Shown piece by piece: positions 23,641 through 31,908 of a DNA stretch of 35,336 nt. The DNA comes from a virus: positions 1 to 35,336 of IMG/VR virus record IMGVR_UViG_3300040770_000255. One strand, 5' to 3'. Position 1 is the first letter of the stretch, and each line of letters opens with the position of its first letter. The notes below the pieces were generated by a model. The model was not told the DNA's origin and ran no database searches. It saw nothing but the letters and a program-made list of their open reading frames with translations. The translations under genes and the position numbers were made by a program.

Positions 23641-25316
23641 ACGGCCTTAACTACACCGACGCCGAACTTGAAAAAATAATTAACGATGTTTACGGCGGCT
23701 CTATTTCGCGCGACGTTTTGCCTGTTGGTTTATACAACGACATTCGCGCGCGCTTAAATAAAGCCGTTTTTGAAGGTTTCGGCGGAACTTACGCGCAATT
23801 TGACACCTCAACAACTGAAGGCCTTATTATGGCTGGTTTTGAAAAGAATATAGCCGTTTTTTCGGGCGCGAAAACGTTCCAGCAAGTGAACGACATGAGT
23901 AATTTTTTATTTTCAGGAAAAGACAAAATTCCGTTCGGCGAATTTAAAAAGCATGCAAACGAAATACTTGAAACGTATAATAAAAATTGGCTTAATACAG
24001 AATATAACACGGCGTTAAGTCAGGCGATGGCCGGCCGCCAATGGTCCGAAGTTGAAGCACAAAAAGACCTTTTTCCGCTTTTAAAATATTTGACAATAGG
24101 CGACGAACGCGTTCGAAAAAGTCATAAAGACCTTGACGAAGTTGTTTTTGAAGTGGGCGACAATTTTTGGAACAATTATTTTCCGCCTAACGATTGGAAC
24201 TGTCGTTGCACGACTGAACAACTCGAAGAAGGCGAAGAACCGACAACGGACCCGAAGCGAACCTTCGACCCGAACCCCGATTTATTCAAAATGAACGCCG
24301 GAAAAGATAAAATAATATTTCGCGAAGACGTTCACCCTTATTTAAAAGTTGACAAGCGTTATGAAGTCGCGCTTGGTCGGAATTTCGACTTGCCTTTTGT
24401 TCCGCAAGTCAAGACGGTCGCGCCGAAAGTTCCAAGAAAACCAAGGGCGCCGAAAGTTCCGGTTCCGGCGGTTCCTGAAGTGGTTCCAGCTGTCAAAGTA
24501 GAACAAACCGCAAAAGAAGCCGGCGAACGCCTGAAAAACATTCCTGAAATAAAAGAAGCTTTTGAACTTGATCTTAAAATTAAAGCTTCAGGCGAAGTTA
24601 TTAACGAACAAGTTCGCGAACTTAACAAAATGGTTCGTTCAGCAAATAAAACGGAATATTCCGCCAAGCTTGACGCCTATAACGCTGACTTCAAAAAGCG
24701 CGCTGGAATGATTTCAAAAAGAAAGTCGTTACTGAAAAAAGCTGAAGCCGGAATTATTGACGTTCTAAAAGTCGAAGACCATTTTGACGACTTAAATTTT
24801 GTATCTTTAAACGGTTCGCTTGAAGGCCGTCCGAAGCTTGAAGAAACGCTTCAGAAATTCAAAACTTTCTTTTCTAAAAAATGGCAGCCGAAAAACACAA
24901 GCGTTAATATTTATGTCAAGCCAAGAGTTCGCGCCAATTACGTCGGCGGTCGATATAATCGCGTGACGCTTTCGCCTTCAGACGGAACCGAAACAATACT
25001 TCACGAACTTGGACATTTTTTGGAAGGAGACAGCGACGAACTTCATTTTAAAATAATGGATTTTTATAACAGGCGAACCGCAAACGATAAAATTGAAGCA
25101 CTTCGAAACGTTACAGGAAACAAGGCCTACGAATGGCGCGAAGTCACGAAAAAAGACGACTTTTTGAACCCTTATATTGGCAAATATTACAACGAAAAAG
25201 GCGCTTCGGAAATTTTAACTATGTGGTTTACTGAAGTATTCACGAACCCGACGCGCTTGGTCGACAAAGATTTTGATTATTTCGAAACGATTTATAAACT
25301 AATTAGAGAAAAGTAA
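23637..25316 (+). CDS. MuF-type head protein fused to a zinc metallopeptidase
   Basis: 559 residues from a TTG start, coupled to the portal stop. Residues 120-200 carry the MuF/SPP1-gp7 module (WLNTEYNTALSQAM, then IGDERVRKSHKDLDEVV, then FPPNDWNCRC). A proline/valine/lysine-rich linker spans about 258-290 (APKVPRKPRAPKVPVPAVPE). A helical stretch follows, then a C-terminal domain with HELGH at 456-460 and Glu525 (GASEILTMW) as the likely third zinc ligand, a gluzincin-like set. MuF proteins with variable C-terminal domains are known to carry toxin or enzyme cargo into cells with the DNA. This one may be injected, or may process virion proteins; the substrate is unknown. Confidence 0.85.
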   Translation: MNGLNYTDAELEKIINDVYGGSISRDVLPVGLYNDIRARLNKAVFEGFGGTYAQFDTSTTEGLIMAGFEKNIAVFSGAKTFQQVNDMSNFLFSGKDKIPFGEFKKHANEILETYNKNWLNTEYNTALSQAMAGRQWSEVEAQKDLFPLLKYLTIGDERVRKSHKDLDEVVFEVGDNFWNNYFPPNDWNCRCTTEQLEEGEEPTTDPKRTFDPNPDLFKMNAGKDKIIFREDVHPYLKVDKRYEVALGRNFDLPFVPQVKTVAPKVPRKPRAPKVPVPAVPEVVPAVKVEQTAKEAGERLKNIPEIKEAFELDLKIKASGEVINEQVRELNKMVRSANKTEYSAKLDAYNADFKKRAGMISKRKSLLKKAEAGIIDVLKVEDHFDDLNFVSLNGSLEGRPKLEETLQKFKTFFSKKWQPKNTSVNIYVKPRVRANYVGGRYNRVTLSPSDGTETILHELGHFLEGDSDELHFKIMDFYNRRTANDKIEALRNVTGNKAYEWREVTKKDDFLNPYIGKYYNEKGASEILTMWFTEVFTNPTRLVDKDFDYFETIYKLIREK

Positions 25317-25541
25317 ATGTTAACAGCTGAAACACTTGACGGCCTTAAATTTAAAATTGACGGCGAAAATTTGGAATATCCTGAAGGTTTCGACTTTGTA
25401 AAAACCGCTTTCGATAGCTTCGCGCCAATGCCAAGCGAAGGCGAACCTGAAGCGCTTTTTTATTATACATTTATTGAACCTTTTGGATTTATTTTGAAAG
25501 ATTACAAGCCGGCCGACGAAGAACCAAACGCAATATATTAA
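25317..25541 (+). CDS. Small acidic protein directly after the MuF-peptidase
   Basis: 74 residues beginning on the base after the MuF-peptidase stop. It has about 16 acidic against 5 basic residues (ENLEYPEGFDFVKTAFDSFA, then PMPSEGEPEALFYYTFIEPF). Small acidic proteins immediately downstream of a toxin-like effector are often immunity or inhibitor proteins; alternatively it is an ordinary head-completion factor. No sequence match decides this. It is tightly spaced with the gpG-like gene (2 bases). Confidence 0.6.
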   Translation: MLTAETLDGLKFKIDGENLEYPEGFDFVKTAFDSFAPMPSEGEPEALFYYTFIEPFGFILKDYKPADEEPNAIY

Positions 25542-25543
25542 AA

Positions 25544-25957
25544 ATGGCTTTCAACTTTGAACAAAAAATTCGCGAATTCCAGCTGTCGAAGCGCACTTTG
25601 CCGGCTATAATCGGAAACATGGCCAAGCGTCATTTTGTTGAAGGTTTTCGAAAGGGAGGCTTTACAGATATAACCTTTGACCCTTGGGCCGAACGCAAAA
25701 AGAAGGACAGGGTCGACGGTAACGGAACGAATACGCGCGCTATTTTAGTAAAAAACGGTCATTTGCGGCGAAGTATTCGCGTTCGCGTTGCTACATTCAG
25801 TTTAATTGAAATAGGCGCTTACAACATACCTTATGCAGTTTTTCACAATACCGGCGCCGGAAAAATGCCAAAACGTCAATTTATCGGCGAAAGCGCGACT
25901 TTAAACAGAAAAATTAAAGCGCGAATTAATAAAGAATTTAAAGACATATTAAGATGA
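25544..25957 (+). CDS. Virion morphogenesis protein, Mu gpG / P2 gpS-like
   Basis: 137 residues. The pattern fits the phage virion-morphogenesis family: FEQKIREFQL, then FVEGFRKGGFTDITFDPWAE, RAILVKNGHLRRSIRVRV, IGAYNIPYAVFHNTG, and a basic C-terminal helix. Members act as tail-completion or head-tail joining proteins. The gene follows the MuF block as in Mu-like phages and overlaps the next start by four bases (ATGA). Confidence 0.75.
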   Translation: MAFNFEQKIREFQLSKRTLPAIIGNMAKRHFVEGFRKGGFTDITFDPWAERKKKDRVDGNGTNTRAILVKNGHLRRSIRVRVATFSLIEIGAYNIPYAVFHNTGAGKMPKRQFIGESATLNRKIKARINKEFKDILR

Positions 25958-26457
25958 ACCCAAAATTGCAAATATTCGACGCCTTGGCGTTAATGCTGGC
26001 CGAAAAAGTTCCTGAAATAAAAACCTTCAGGCTTTACAATAATCAATTCGTCAAAGAAGGCGTTGAAAAGGCTTTTGCTTTTCCGGCGTTGTTCTTAGAA
26101 TTTTCCGCGCTGGAATATTCCAGCAAAGGCGAAAGCTTGCAAGTCGGCGAAGCTGTCGTTCGCTTTCATTTAGGTTTTGTTTCGTTGAAGACTGAAGACA
26201 GGGCCGTTTTTGAACTTGAAAGTAAATTATACTTTCACCTTCAAGGCTTTAATGTCGCCGGAGTTTCGACGCCTTTGGACCGTAAGCGCGAAGTTCAAGA
26301 CGTAGACCATGGCGCGCTGAATGTATGGCAAATTGAATATAGTACTTTAATCGCTGACAACACGGCGAACCGTAAAAACAAAATGAATTTACTTGTTGGA
26401 ATTCCTTCGCTTGAAGTGAATAAAGAAGTCGAAAGTTATTTCCTGAAACATTCATAA
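25954..26457 (+). CDS. Probable tail terminator or head-tail joining protein
   Basis: 167 residues with alternating strands and helices: FDALALMLAEKVPEIKTFRL, then FAFPALFLEFSALEYSSKGE, VVRFHLGFVSLKTED and VWQIEYSTLI. This resembles gpU/tail-completion proteins (helix, sheet, helix). It is the last gene before a strong two-way terminator, at the end of the gp36-to-gpG block. Inferred from size, fold-like pattern and position. Confidence 0.6.
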   Translation: MNPKLQIFDALALMLAEKVPEIKTFRLYNNQFVKEGVEKAFAFPALFLEFSALEYSSKGESLQVGEAVVRFHLGFVSLKTEDRAVFELESKLYFHLQGFNVAGVSTPLDRKREVQDVDHGALNVWQIEYSTLIADNTANRKNKMNLLVGIPSLEVNKEVESYFLKHS

Positions 26458-26469
26458 ATTAAGCATAAA

Positions 26470-26499
26470 AAAAAGGCCTTCAATTACGAAGGCCTTTTT
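26470..26499. terminator. Bidirectional rho-independent terminator
   Basis: AAAAAGGCCTTC-AATTAC-GAAGGCCTTTTT: a perfect 12-base stem with A-runs and T-runs on each flank, so it works from both sides. It separates the rightward head block from the leftward two-gene cassette. Confidence 0.9.
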
Positions 26500-26564
26500 C
26501 CAATAAATAAAAAAAAATGTTAACAACAAATCAACAGTTTAATAAGGAGTTCCCAAATATACGT

Positions 26565-27074
26565 TTATTTAACTGCTTTTAAAGTTTTGTTTTCGATTAT
26601 TTTTTTATTTGTTAAAGCGTCTAAATTAACGTCATATTTTTCTTTGCGTTCAAGCGCCTTCACGTCATAACTATTTTCTATATTTTGCTTTAGCTTTTCT
26701 TTGTTGATTCTTACAACGTCCATTGTGTTCGTCTCTAAGGTGAAGCCATTCGGTTTCCAATTTACGCGCAAAATAACGAACCCGTTAATCATGTAAATTT
26801 GACGTTTAAAGCGATCATCTATTTTTGAAGTGACAGCTGAAGACTTTAGAAATACTTTTCCGCTTAAAACGTCTTCGGGGTTATAGCCGTTACGCTTTAA
26901 TTCGCTACGAATAGCGTTATTAATTAATTCAAGCGAATTCTGAACAAAAGCTATTGCTTGTTGTTCGACCGAAATAAGATCAGCGTAATTTTTTTTGGCT
27001 TTTTTAAAGTTTGCTAATTGGAACAACGGCGCGAACCCAAAACGCGCAAAAATAGAGTTAATAATATTTTTCAT
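26565..27074 (-). CDS. Unknown leftward cargo protein
   Basis: 169 residues from the ATG at 27074, which shares one base with the stop of the upstream small gene (TAATG); an in-frame ATG ten codons earlier is less likely. The N-terminal part is amphipathic (MKNIINSIFARFGFAPLFQL), the middle helical (VEQQAIAFVQNSLELINNAI), then strand-rich (RFKRQIYMINGFVILRVNWK) and a lysine-rich end. No family recognised. It is one of two leftward genes in an otherwise rightward structural region, ending at a two-way terminator, which suggests a later-acquired cargo (moron) unit. Confidence 0.65.
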   Translation of the reverse strand: MKNIINSIFARFGFAPLFQLANFKKAKKNYADLISVEQQAIAFVQNSLELINNAIRSELKRNGYNPEDVLSGKVFLKSSAVTSKIDDRFKRQIYMINGFVILRVNWKPNGFTLETNTMDVVRINKEKLKQNIENSYDVKALERKEKYDVNLDALTNKKIIENKTLKAVK

Positions 27075-27241
27075 TAGTTTTTTTGTTTTGCGAAGTCTTT
27101 CCAAATCGTTTCTTCAGACAGGAAAAGTTTTTTAGCTAGTTGACGAACTACGTCGGTAGTGTTCAGGCTTTTATGTCGGCCGTTAACTTGGTCTTTTATG
27201 TACTTTTCGCGGTCTTTTACTGTGTTTTGGTTCTTCTTCAT
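27074..27241 (-). CDS. Small HTH-like DNA-binding protein
   Basis: 55 residues from the ATG at 27241: MKKNQNTVKDREKYIKDQVN, then SLNTTDVVRQLAKKLFLSEE and TIWKDFAKQKN. The last 30 residues form a probable helix-turn-helix (TTDVVRQLAKKLFLSEETIW). Very basic, overlapping the next leftward gene by one base. It may regulate its own cassette or phage genes; it is the nearest thing to a regulator in the genome. Too short for certain family assignment. Confidence 0.6.
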   Translation of the reverse strand: MKKNQNTVKDREKYIKDQVNGRHKSLNTTDVVRQLAKKLFLSEETIWKDFAKQKN

Positions 27242-27317
27242 TAGTTTATTACTGTAAAGACAAATTAAAAGCTTTAAAACGAATAAAACAAGCCTTTTTT
27301 TCTGTTAATATTGTGAC

Positions 27318-28499
27318 ATGAAACACAAGTATATAAACGAATTCGACCAAGACGCGCAAAAAGCGGAAATGTTCATATATAAGGAAATTTCTGAAGTTGG
27401 CGTAAACGGCGCGCTTTTCGCCGAAGAAATGCGGTGGCTTGTGGCGAACGGCGTCAAGACTATCGAAATAAAATTTAATTCCGTAGGCGGCGACGTAATT
27501 CACGCACAAAGCATAATTTCCGAAATAATTGACGCGCCGAAAAAAGGCGTTACTGTGAAGGGTTATTTAAATGGCCTTGGCGCTTCGTCGGCTGGCGTTA
27601 TTTGGCTGGCTATTGAGGCCGAAAATCGTTTTGCGAAAGATTACGCGCGTTTAATGATTCACGGCGTTTCTTTAAGAGACGAAAAAAACGTTTCCGAAAA
27701 CGACCTTAACAGCTTGAACCAATTTAAAGCGACCTCAATTCAAATTTTAAGCAACAGGACCGGAAAAAAAGAAGCTTTTTTCGAAACGTTGTTTTCGAAC
27801 GGCTTGGATAATTGGTACAACACAAAAGAAATGATTAAGAATGGCCTTTTATTAGCTTCTAACGTGGAAAATACAAACGTTAAAGTAAATATAACCGATA
27901 AAGAACAAACGGCCGGCGTCGCGGTGGTTTACAATATTTTAAATTCGACGCTAAACGAAAACATTAACAAAAACACTATTAAAATGAAAAACGTTATCGC
28001 ACGTTTAAAGCTTCAAGAAGGCGTTTCTGAAGAAGTGATTGACAAAGCAATTGAAGGAATTCAAAACAGCTTAACAACCGCTTCAGAATTGGCCGGAAAC
28101 CAAGCTTTAGAAATTGCTAAACTTAAAAATAAGTTAGCGGAACAACAAACGACAATCGACGCGACCAATAAGACGGCGACTGTCGCGTTCGTTGAAAATT
28201 GCATCAAAGAAGGAAAAATTGACCCTTCGAAAAAAGAAGCCGTTATTGCTTCAGCTGAAAAAGACCTTCAGGGATTCATCAATTTAATGACAGCGGTTCA
28301 AAGCAAGCCGGCCGACATTAGAAACGCCTTTAGAAACGACAACGGCCAAGCGCCAGCGAACGAAGAAAAAAGAACCTTTAGACAATTAGAACGCGAAGCG
28401 CCGCAAGTGCTAAACGCTTTAAAAGTAAATAACAAAAGCGCTTACGTTGCTTTATATAATGCGGAATACAAAACTAACAAGACTGAAGCGGACCTTTAG
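27318..28499 (+). CDS. Prohead protease (ClpP-like, S14) fused to scaffold
   Basis: 393 residues. The N-terminal 190 form a ClpP-like serine protease: FNSVGGDV at 53-60, the nucleophile in LNGLGASSAG (Ser90), and His115 in LMIHGVSL. The C-terminal 170, from ATG-coded Met223 (MKNVIARLKLQEGVSEEVID), are helical and charged like a scaffolding protein (ELAGNQALEIAKLKNKLAEQ). The protease should cleave scaffold and capsid N-termini during prohead maturation. The capsid gene follows 37 bases later. Confidence 0.85.
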   Translation: MKHKYINEFDQDAQKAEMFIYKEISEVGVNGALFAEEMRWLVANGVKTIEIKFNSVGGDVIHAQSIISEIIDAPKKGVTVKGYLNGLGASSAGVIWLAIEAENRFAKDYARLMIHGVSLRDEKNVSENDLNSLNQFKATSIQILSNRTGKKEAFFETLFSNGLDNWYNTKEMIKNGLLLASNVENTNVKVNITDKEQTAGVAVVYNILNSTLNENINKNTIKMKNVIARLKLQEGVSEEVIDKAIEGIQNSLTTASELAGNQALEIAKLKNKLAEQQTTIDATNKTATVAFVENCIKEGKIDPSKKEAVIASAEKDLQGFINLMTAVQSKPADIRNAFRNDNGQAPANEEKRTFRQLEREAPQVLNALKVNNKSAYVALYNAEYKTNKTEADL

Positions 28500-28536
28500 A
28501 AGTTCGCCGAAGTACAAACTTTAAAATTTAAACAAA

Positions 28537-29616
28537 ATGAAAAACAGAATTTCACTTAAACGCGTAGCGATTAACGTCTTTTTAGCTTTGGCTATTGGCG
28601 TAATGCTTAACAGCGTTATTATTGGCGCCGGCGTCTTCTTAATTGGAACCGGAACACAATTATTATTTAAAAAATCCTTCACGGCTGGAAGTTTTGCTTT
28701 TGCGCTTCAAACTGAAGTTTGGATTGCGGACATTCAAGAAAAACTTTTTTACGGAAACGAATTTTTGTTTTTGGCGCAAGATCATTCCGAATTTATTAAT
28801 AACAAAACGGTCCACGTTCCGCAAGCTGGCGCGTCGCCGAATGTAGTTAAAAATAGAACTGTCGTTAATACGGACCCGATTCAAAGAGTTGATACAGAAA
28901 TAACATACGATTTGGATAACTATACAACAGATCCGATTTTAGTTAAAAGTATTGACGACTTACAAGTTAGTTATGCAAAACGTCAGTCGGTTTTGTCTTC
29001 ACATATTGCGACGTTAAGCGACGTTATAGCGACCTCAACACTTCAAAAATGGGCGGTTTCTGTTTCAGCTACGCATGTAATTAGAACGACAGGAGCGAAC
29101 ACCGGAACTTTACCGAACGCGACAGCGACCGGAACACGCTTAAAGACAACAAAAGAAGACGTCGCACGCGCCGCGGCTAGAATGGATTTGGACAAAATTC
29201 CAGCAAAAGAAAGATACTTAGTAATGCCGGCGGTTATGTTTTACGACTTGTTTACTGATAGCGATTTAGTACGCACACGCGCCCAAATCGGCGCTGACAT
29301 GCTCGCAAAAGGGGTTATTGCTGAATTATACGGCTTTAATATTATTAAGCGCGGCGAAGTAGTGAAATACACTTCAGCTGGCACGAATACGCTTATCGCT
29401 TCAGAAACGGCCGACGCTGTAACTGATTGCGCCGGAGCCGTAGGATTTAGCCGTTATATGACGTCGCAAGCTTTGGGCGCTATTCAGGTTTACACGCTAG
29501 AAGGCGACCCGACAAAATACGGAGACGTTTTTAGCGCTGAAGTTAACCACGGCGCACACTTTTTAAGACCGAACAACATCGGACGTATTTCGATAGCGCA
29601 AGGAGTTGGCGTTTAA
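28537..29616 (+). CDS. Major capsid protein (HK97 fold)
   Basis: 359 residues. Capsid features after about residue 60 include VWIADIQEKLFYGNEFLFLA (E-loop side), VHVPQAGASPNV, DLDNYTTDPILV, the spine-helix region RAAARMDLDKIPAKERYLVM, and the closing GAHFLRPNNIGRIS. Residues 1-44 are unusual: basic, then strongly hydrophobic (AINVFLALAIGVMLNSVIIG), like a signal or membrane anchor. This is probably a delta-like segment removed by the protease encoded upstream. The gene ends the promoter-proximal unit with a strong terminator. Confidence 0.85.
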   Translation: MKNRISLKRVAINVFLALAIGVMLNSVIIGAGVFLIGTGTQLLFKKSFTAGSFAFALQTEVWIADIQEKLFYGNEFLFLAQDHSEFINNKTVHVPQAGASPNVVKNRTVVNTDPIQRVDTEITYDLDNYTTDPILVKSIDDLQVSYAKRQSVLSSHIATLSDVIATSTLQKWAVSVSATHVIRTTGANTGTLPNATATGTRLKTTKEDVARAAARMDLDKIPAKERYLVMPAVMFYDLFTDSDLVRTRAQIGADMLAKGVIAELYGFNIIKRGEVVKYTSAGTNTLIASETADAVTDCAGAVGFSRYMTSQALGAIQVYTLEGDPTKYGDVFSAEVNHGAHFLRPNNIGRISIAQGVGV

Positions 29617-29637
29617 TTCCTAAAATAAATAAATATT

Positions 29638-29673
29638 AAAAAGGCGACGCGTTATTTCGTCGCCTTTTTTTTT
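29638..29673 (+). terminator. Rho-independent terminator after the capsid gene
   Basis: AAGGCGACG/CGTCGCCTT, a nine-base perfect stem with an 8-base loop, extended by A/T pairs and followed by a run of nine T residues. Partial termination here would set a high capsid to tail-protein ratio. No perfect TAnnTTTG box follows, though TAACTTTT just after it is one base off. Confidence 0.88.
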
Positions 29674-29693
29674 AACTTTTAAAAAATAAAATT

Positions 29694-30869
29694 ATGAATG
29701 ATGTTATTTTTAACCGTGGCGAAGGCGGTCTTGGACGCGCTTTGGCTGGTGAAGATCATATTTCGGGCCTTTTGGCTTTTTTATTAGCGGCGGACTTGCC
29801 AGCGGCTTTTTCCACTAATAAAATACAAGTTATTTATTCTATCGAAGAAGCTGAAGCGCTTGGAATCACAAAATTAGCGGCTTCACCTGAAGCTGTAAAA
29901 AAACTTCATTATCAAATAAATTCGATATTTGAAGTGAATAAAAAGGCGGTTATTTATTTGGGAATTTATACGCGCGTAGCTTTAACGGCGCCGGATTACG
30001 CGAAAGTGCTAGATATTCAGCGTTTCGCCGAAGGTAAAGTTCGACAAATCGGAGTTTTAAACGAAGAAATTGCTTTCGCCGGTTCTGTCGTTACTGCTTT
30101 GCAAGCGCAAGCCGACATACTAGAAGCGGAGCATAAACCATTAAGTATTGTTTACGCTGGGAATATGTCAACTTTTGCCGTTCTTGCTACTTTGCCGGAT
30201 TTACGCGTTTTAGACGCAAAAAACGTTTCTGTTGTTGTTGGTCGAGACGGCGCCGGACTTGGTTCGTCTATAAATACTTCAATTTTAGGTTTAACAATTG
30301 GAGCGCTTTCGCTCGCAAAAGTTAACGAAAACATAGCTTGGGTTTCTCGTTTCAATATAGCCAAAAACGCGACAAACGAATTCGACGTTCCGGCCCTTAC
30401 GACAGACGGAACACTTTTAAAAATGTTAAGCGCTGGCGCGGTCCAATCATTAACCGATAAAGGTTATATTTTCTTAAAAAAACACGTTGGAGCCGCCGGA
30501 ACTTATTTTGACGATACACCAACAGCGACAGCCGTAACGTCCGACTATGCTTTTATAGAAAATAACCGAACAATCGATAAAGCCGTTAGAATTTGTCGGA
30601 ATTTTCTTTTGCCTTCGTTAAACGCGCCGCTTTACGTTTTTGATAACGGACTGCTAGCCGAAGACACTATTGCAAGCTTTAGAAACGACGCGCGCCGCGG
30701 TCTTGAAGGAATGCAAAAAGACGGCGAAATTTCGACGTTTGAAGTAATAATAGACCCGTCTCAAAACGTTTTAAGTTCTTCAAAAATCGTTTTGACTTTA
30801 AAAATTGTTCCTGTTGGAGTTGCGCGAAAAATAGAAGTAAACATTGGCTTTGCCGTTAAAATATCTTAA
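29694..30869 (+). CDS. Tail sheath protein (DUF2586-like)
   Basis: 391 residues. It starts MNDVIFNRGEGGLGRALAGE and continues with the sheath pattern LPAAFSTNKIQVIYSIEEAE, a central domain, then YAFIENNRTIDKAVRICRNF and a strand-rich end. The pattern fits DUF2586-type sheaths of Bacteroidetes contractile phages. Followed two bases later by the tube gene, the standard sheath-tube order. The gene shows the virus is a myovirus-type particle. Confidence 0.85.
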   Translation: MNDVIFNRGEGGLGRALAGEDHISGLLAFLLAADLPAAFSTNKIQVIYSIEEAEALGITKLAASPEAVKKLHYQINSIFEVNKKAVIYLGIYTRVALTAPDYAKVLDIQRFAEGKVRQIGVLNEEIAFAGSVVTALQAQADILEAEHKPLSIVYAGNMSTFAVLATLPDLRVLDAKNVSVVVGRDGAGLGSSINTSILGLTIGALSLAKVNENIAWVSRFNIAKNATNEFDVPALTTDGTLLKMLSAGAVQSLTDKGYIFLKKHVGAAGTYFDDTPTATAVTSDYAFIENNRTIDKAVRICRNFLLPSLNAPLYVFDNGLLAEDTIASFRNDARRGLEGMQKDGEISTFEVIIDPSQNVLSSSKIVLTLKIVPVGVARKIEVNIGFAVKIS

Positions 30870-30871
30870 AA

Positions 30872-31291
30872 ATGGAAAACATACCTTTAATTAACGGGCG
30901 CGCGTATTCTTACGTCGACGTTATTGTAAAAATTGCCGGAGTTCCGGCGCCTTCTTGTATGAAAATTAATTATACCGAAGAACAGGAAAAAACGAACAAT
31001 TATGGAACCGGTTCGCGTCCGACATCGAGGGGCGCCGGAAAAATTGAAGCAAAGGCTTCTATTGAGCTTTCAATGAACGACGTCGAAGCAATTCGAGACG
31101 TCGCGCCTTTGGGTTCGTTGCTAGCTTTGCCAGCCTTCGACATTGAAGTTCATTTTTTAAACCTTCAAAAAGTCGTTACGCACGTAATAAAAAATTGTGA
31201 GTTCACAAGTGACGGAAACGAAGCCGGAGTTGGTGACACGGATATAAAATTTAGTTTTGATTTAATTCCGTCGCATATTCTTTACAGATAA
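30872..31291 (+). CDS. Tail tube protein
   Basis: 139 residues, almost all beta (RAYSYVDVIVKIAGVPAPSC, then KIEAKASIELSMNDVEAIRD, FDIEVHFLNLQKVVTHVIKN), fitting the tube/Hcp-like fold. Placed between sheath and tail chaperone, with a leader of 2 bases from the sheath. It forms the inner channel through which DNA passes. Family recognised from size, strand pattern and position. Confidence 0.8.
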   Translation: MENIPLINGRAYSYVDVIVKIAGVPAPSCMKINYTEEQEKTNNYGTGSRPTSRGAGKIEAKASIELSMNDVEAIRDVAPLGSLLALPAFDIEVHFLNLQKVVTHVIKNCEFTSDGNEAGVGDTDIKFSFDLIPSHILYR

Positions 31292-31330
31292 GAAAAAAGT
31301 CGTATTTTTAGCAAAAATTAAACAAGAAAA

Positions 31331-31882
31331 ATGAGCGCTAAAAATTCACAAATTGAAAAAAAAATTCGTTACGAAATAGAAGTTGAAGGCGCGGTTGGAA
31401 AACTCGCGCCTTTGTCGTTTCATGTAGCCGAAGCCTGTCTTGGCTTTACTTTTACGCAATTTCCAAAAATGATACAAGCCGGCGAAATACTTTTAAATTC
31501 GCTTTTCGTTTCCGGTGACAAAAAATACACAACAGAAAAAAACAGCGCCTTTTTTACGCGCGCATGTCTCGAAGCTTATAAAATAATTGAATTACTTTCT
31601 TACGAAGTTGACGGCGACAAAATAACCGTCGAAACTGAAGGGAAAAAATATAGTTGTACGCTTAAAAAAGACATCGACAGGGGCGTTTTAGAAAACGCGC
31701 TTGGTTTAATACGTCCAAACTTCGGCGCGCCGTTTCCGTTAACGGCCGGAAAAATGATTTTAGAAAATTGTTGGCTTGAAGGCGACGAAGAAATAAAAAC
31801 GAACCATGAACTTTTAGTTCCGGCCTGTCTTGCGGCTTATTATAGAATCGAAGCAAAAGAAACAAGCTTAAAAAAGCTATAA
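31331..31882 (+). CDS. Tail assembly chaperone, short (G-type) form with internal duplication
   Basis: 183 residues. Two similar halves are seen: residues 31-90 (FPKMIQAGEILLNSLFVSGD, then ACLEAYKIIE) and 119-178 (FPLTAGKMILENCWLEGDEE, then ACLAAYYRIE), spaced by about 88 residues. Ahead of a tape-measure gene this is the position of lambda gpG/gpGT. A canonical slippery heptamer near the end gives a longer product. The stop is shortly followed by an open -1 frame. It prevents premature tube assembly around the tape measure. Confidence 0.8.
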   Translation: MSAKNSQIEKKIRYEIEVEGAVGKLAPLSFHVAEACLGFTFTQFPKMIQAGEILLNSLFVSGDKKYTTEKNSAFFTRACLEAYKIIELLSYEVDGDKITVETEGKKYSCTLKKDIDRGVLENALGLIRPNFGAPFPLTAGKMILENCWLEGDEEIKTNHELLVPACLAAYYRIEAKETSLKKL

Positions 31883-31908
31883 GTCAGCACGCAATAATTG
31901 ACCCTGAC
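31870..31908 (+). promoter_or_regulatory. Programmed -1 ribosomal frameshift site
   Basis: The heptamer A AAA AAG (31870-31876) is in the exact frame for -1 slippage from the chaperone gene (codons TTA AAA AAG). After a 6-base spacer comes GTCAG (31883-31887), which pairs with CTGAC (31904-31908), a likely stimulatory hairpin or part of a pseudoknot. The same heptamer is used in E. coli dnaX. Confidence 0.85.

Noticed and set aside
26553-26560. A minus-strand TATATTTG match just downstream of the leftward cassette, which could start a short RNA ending at the two-way terminator.
   Set aside because: Only the -7 word is present, no -33 word or conserved secondary structure is seen, and an RNA of about 75 bases there is speculative.
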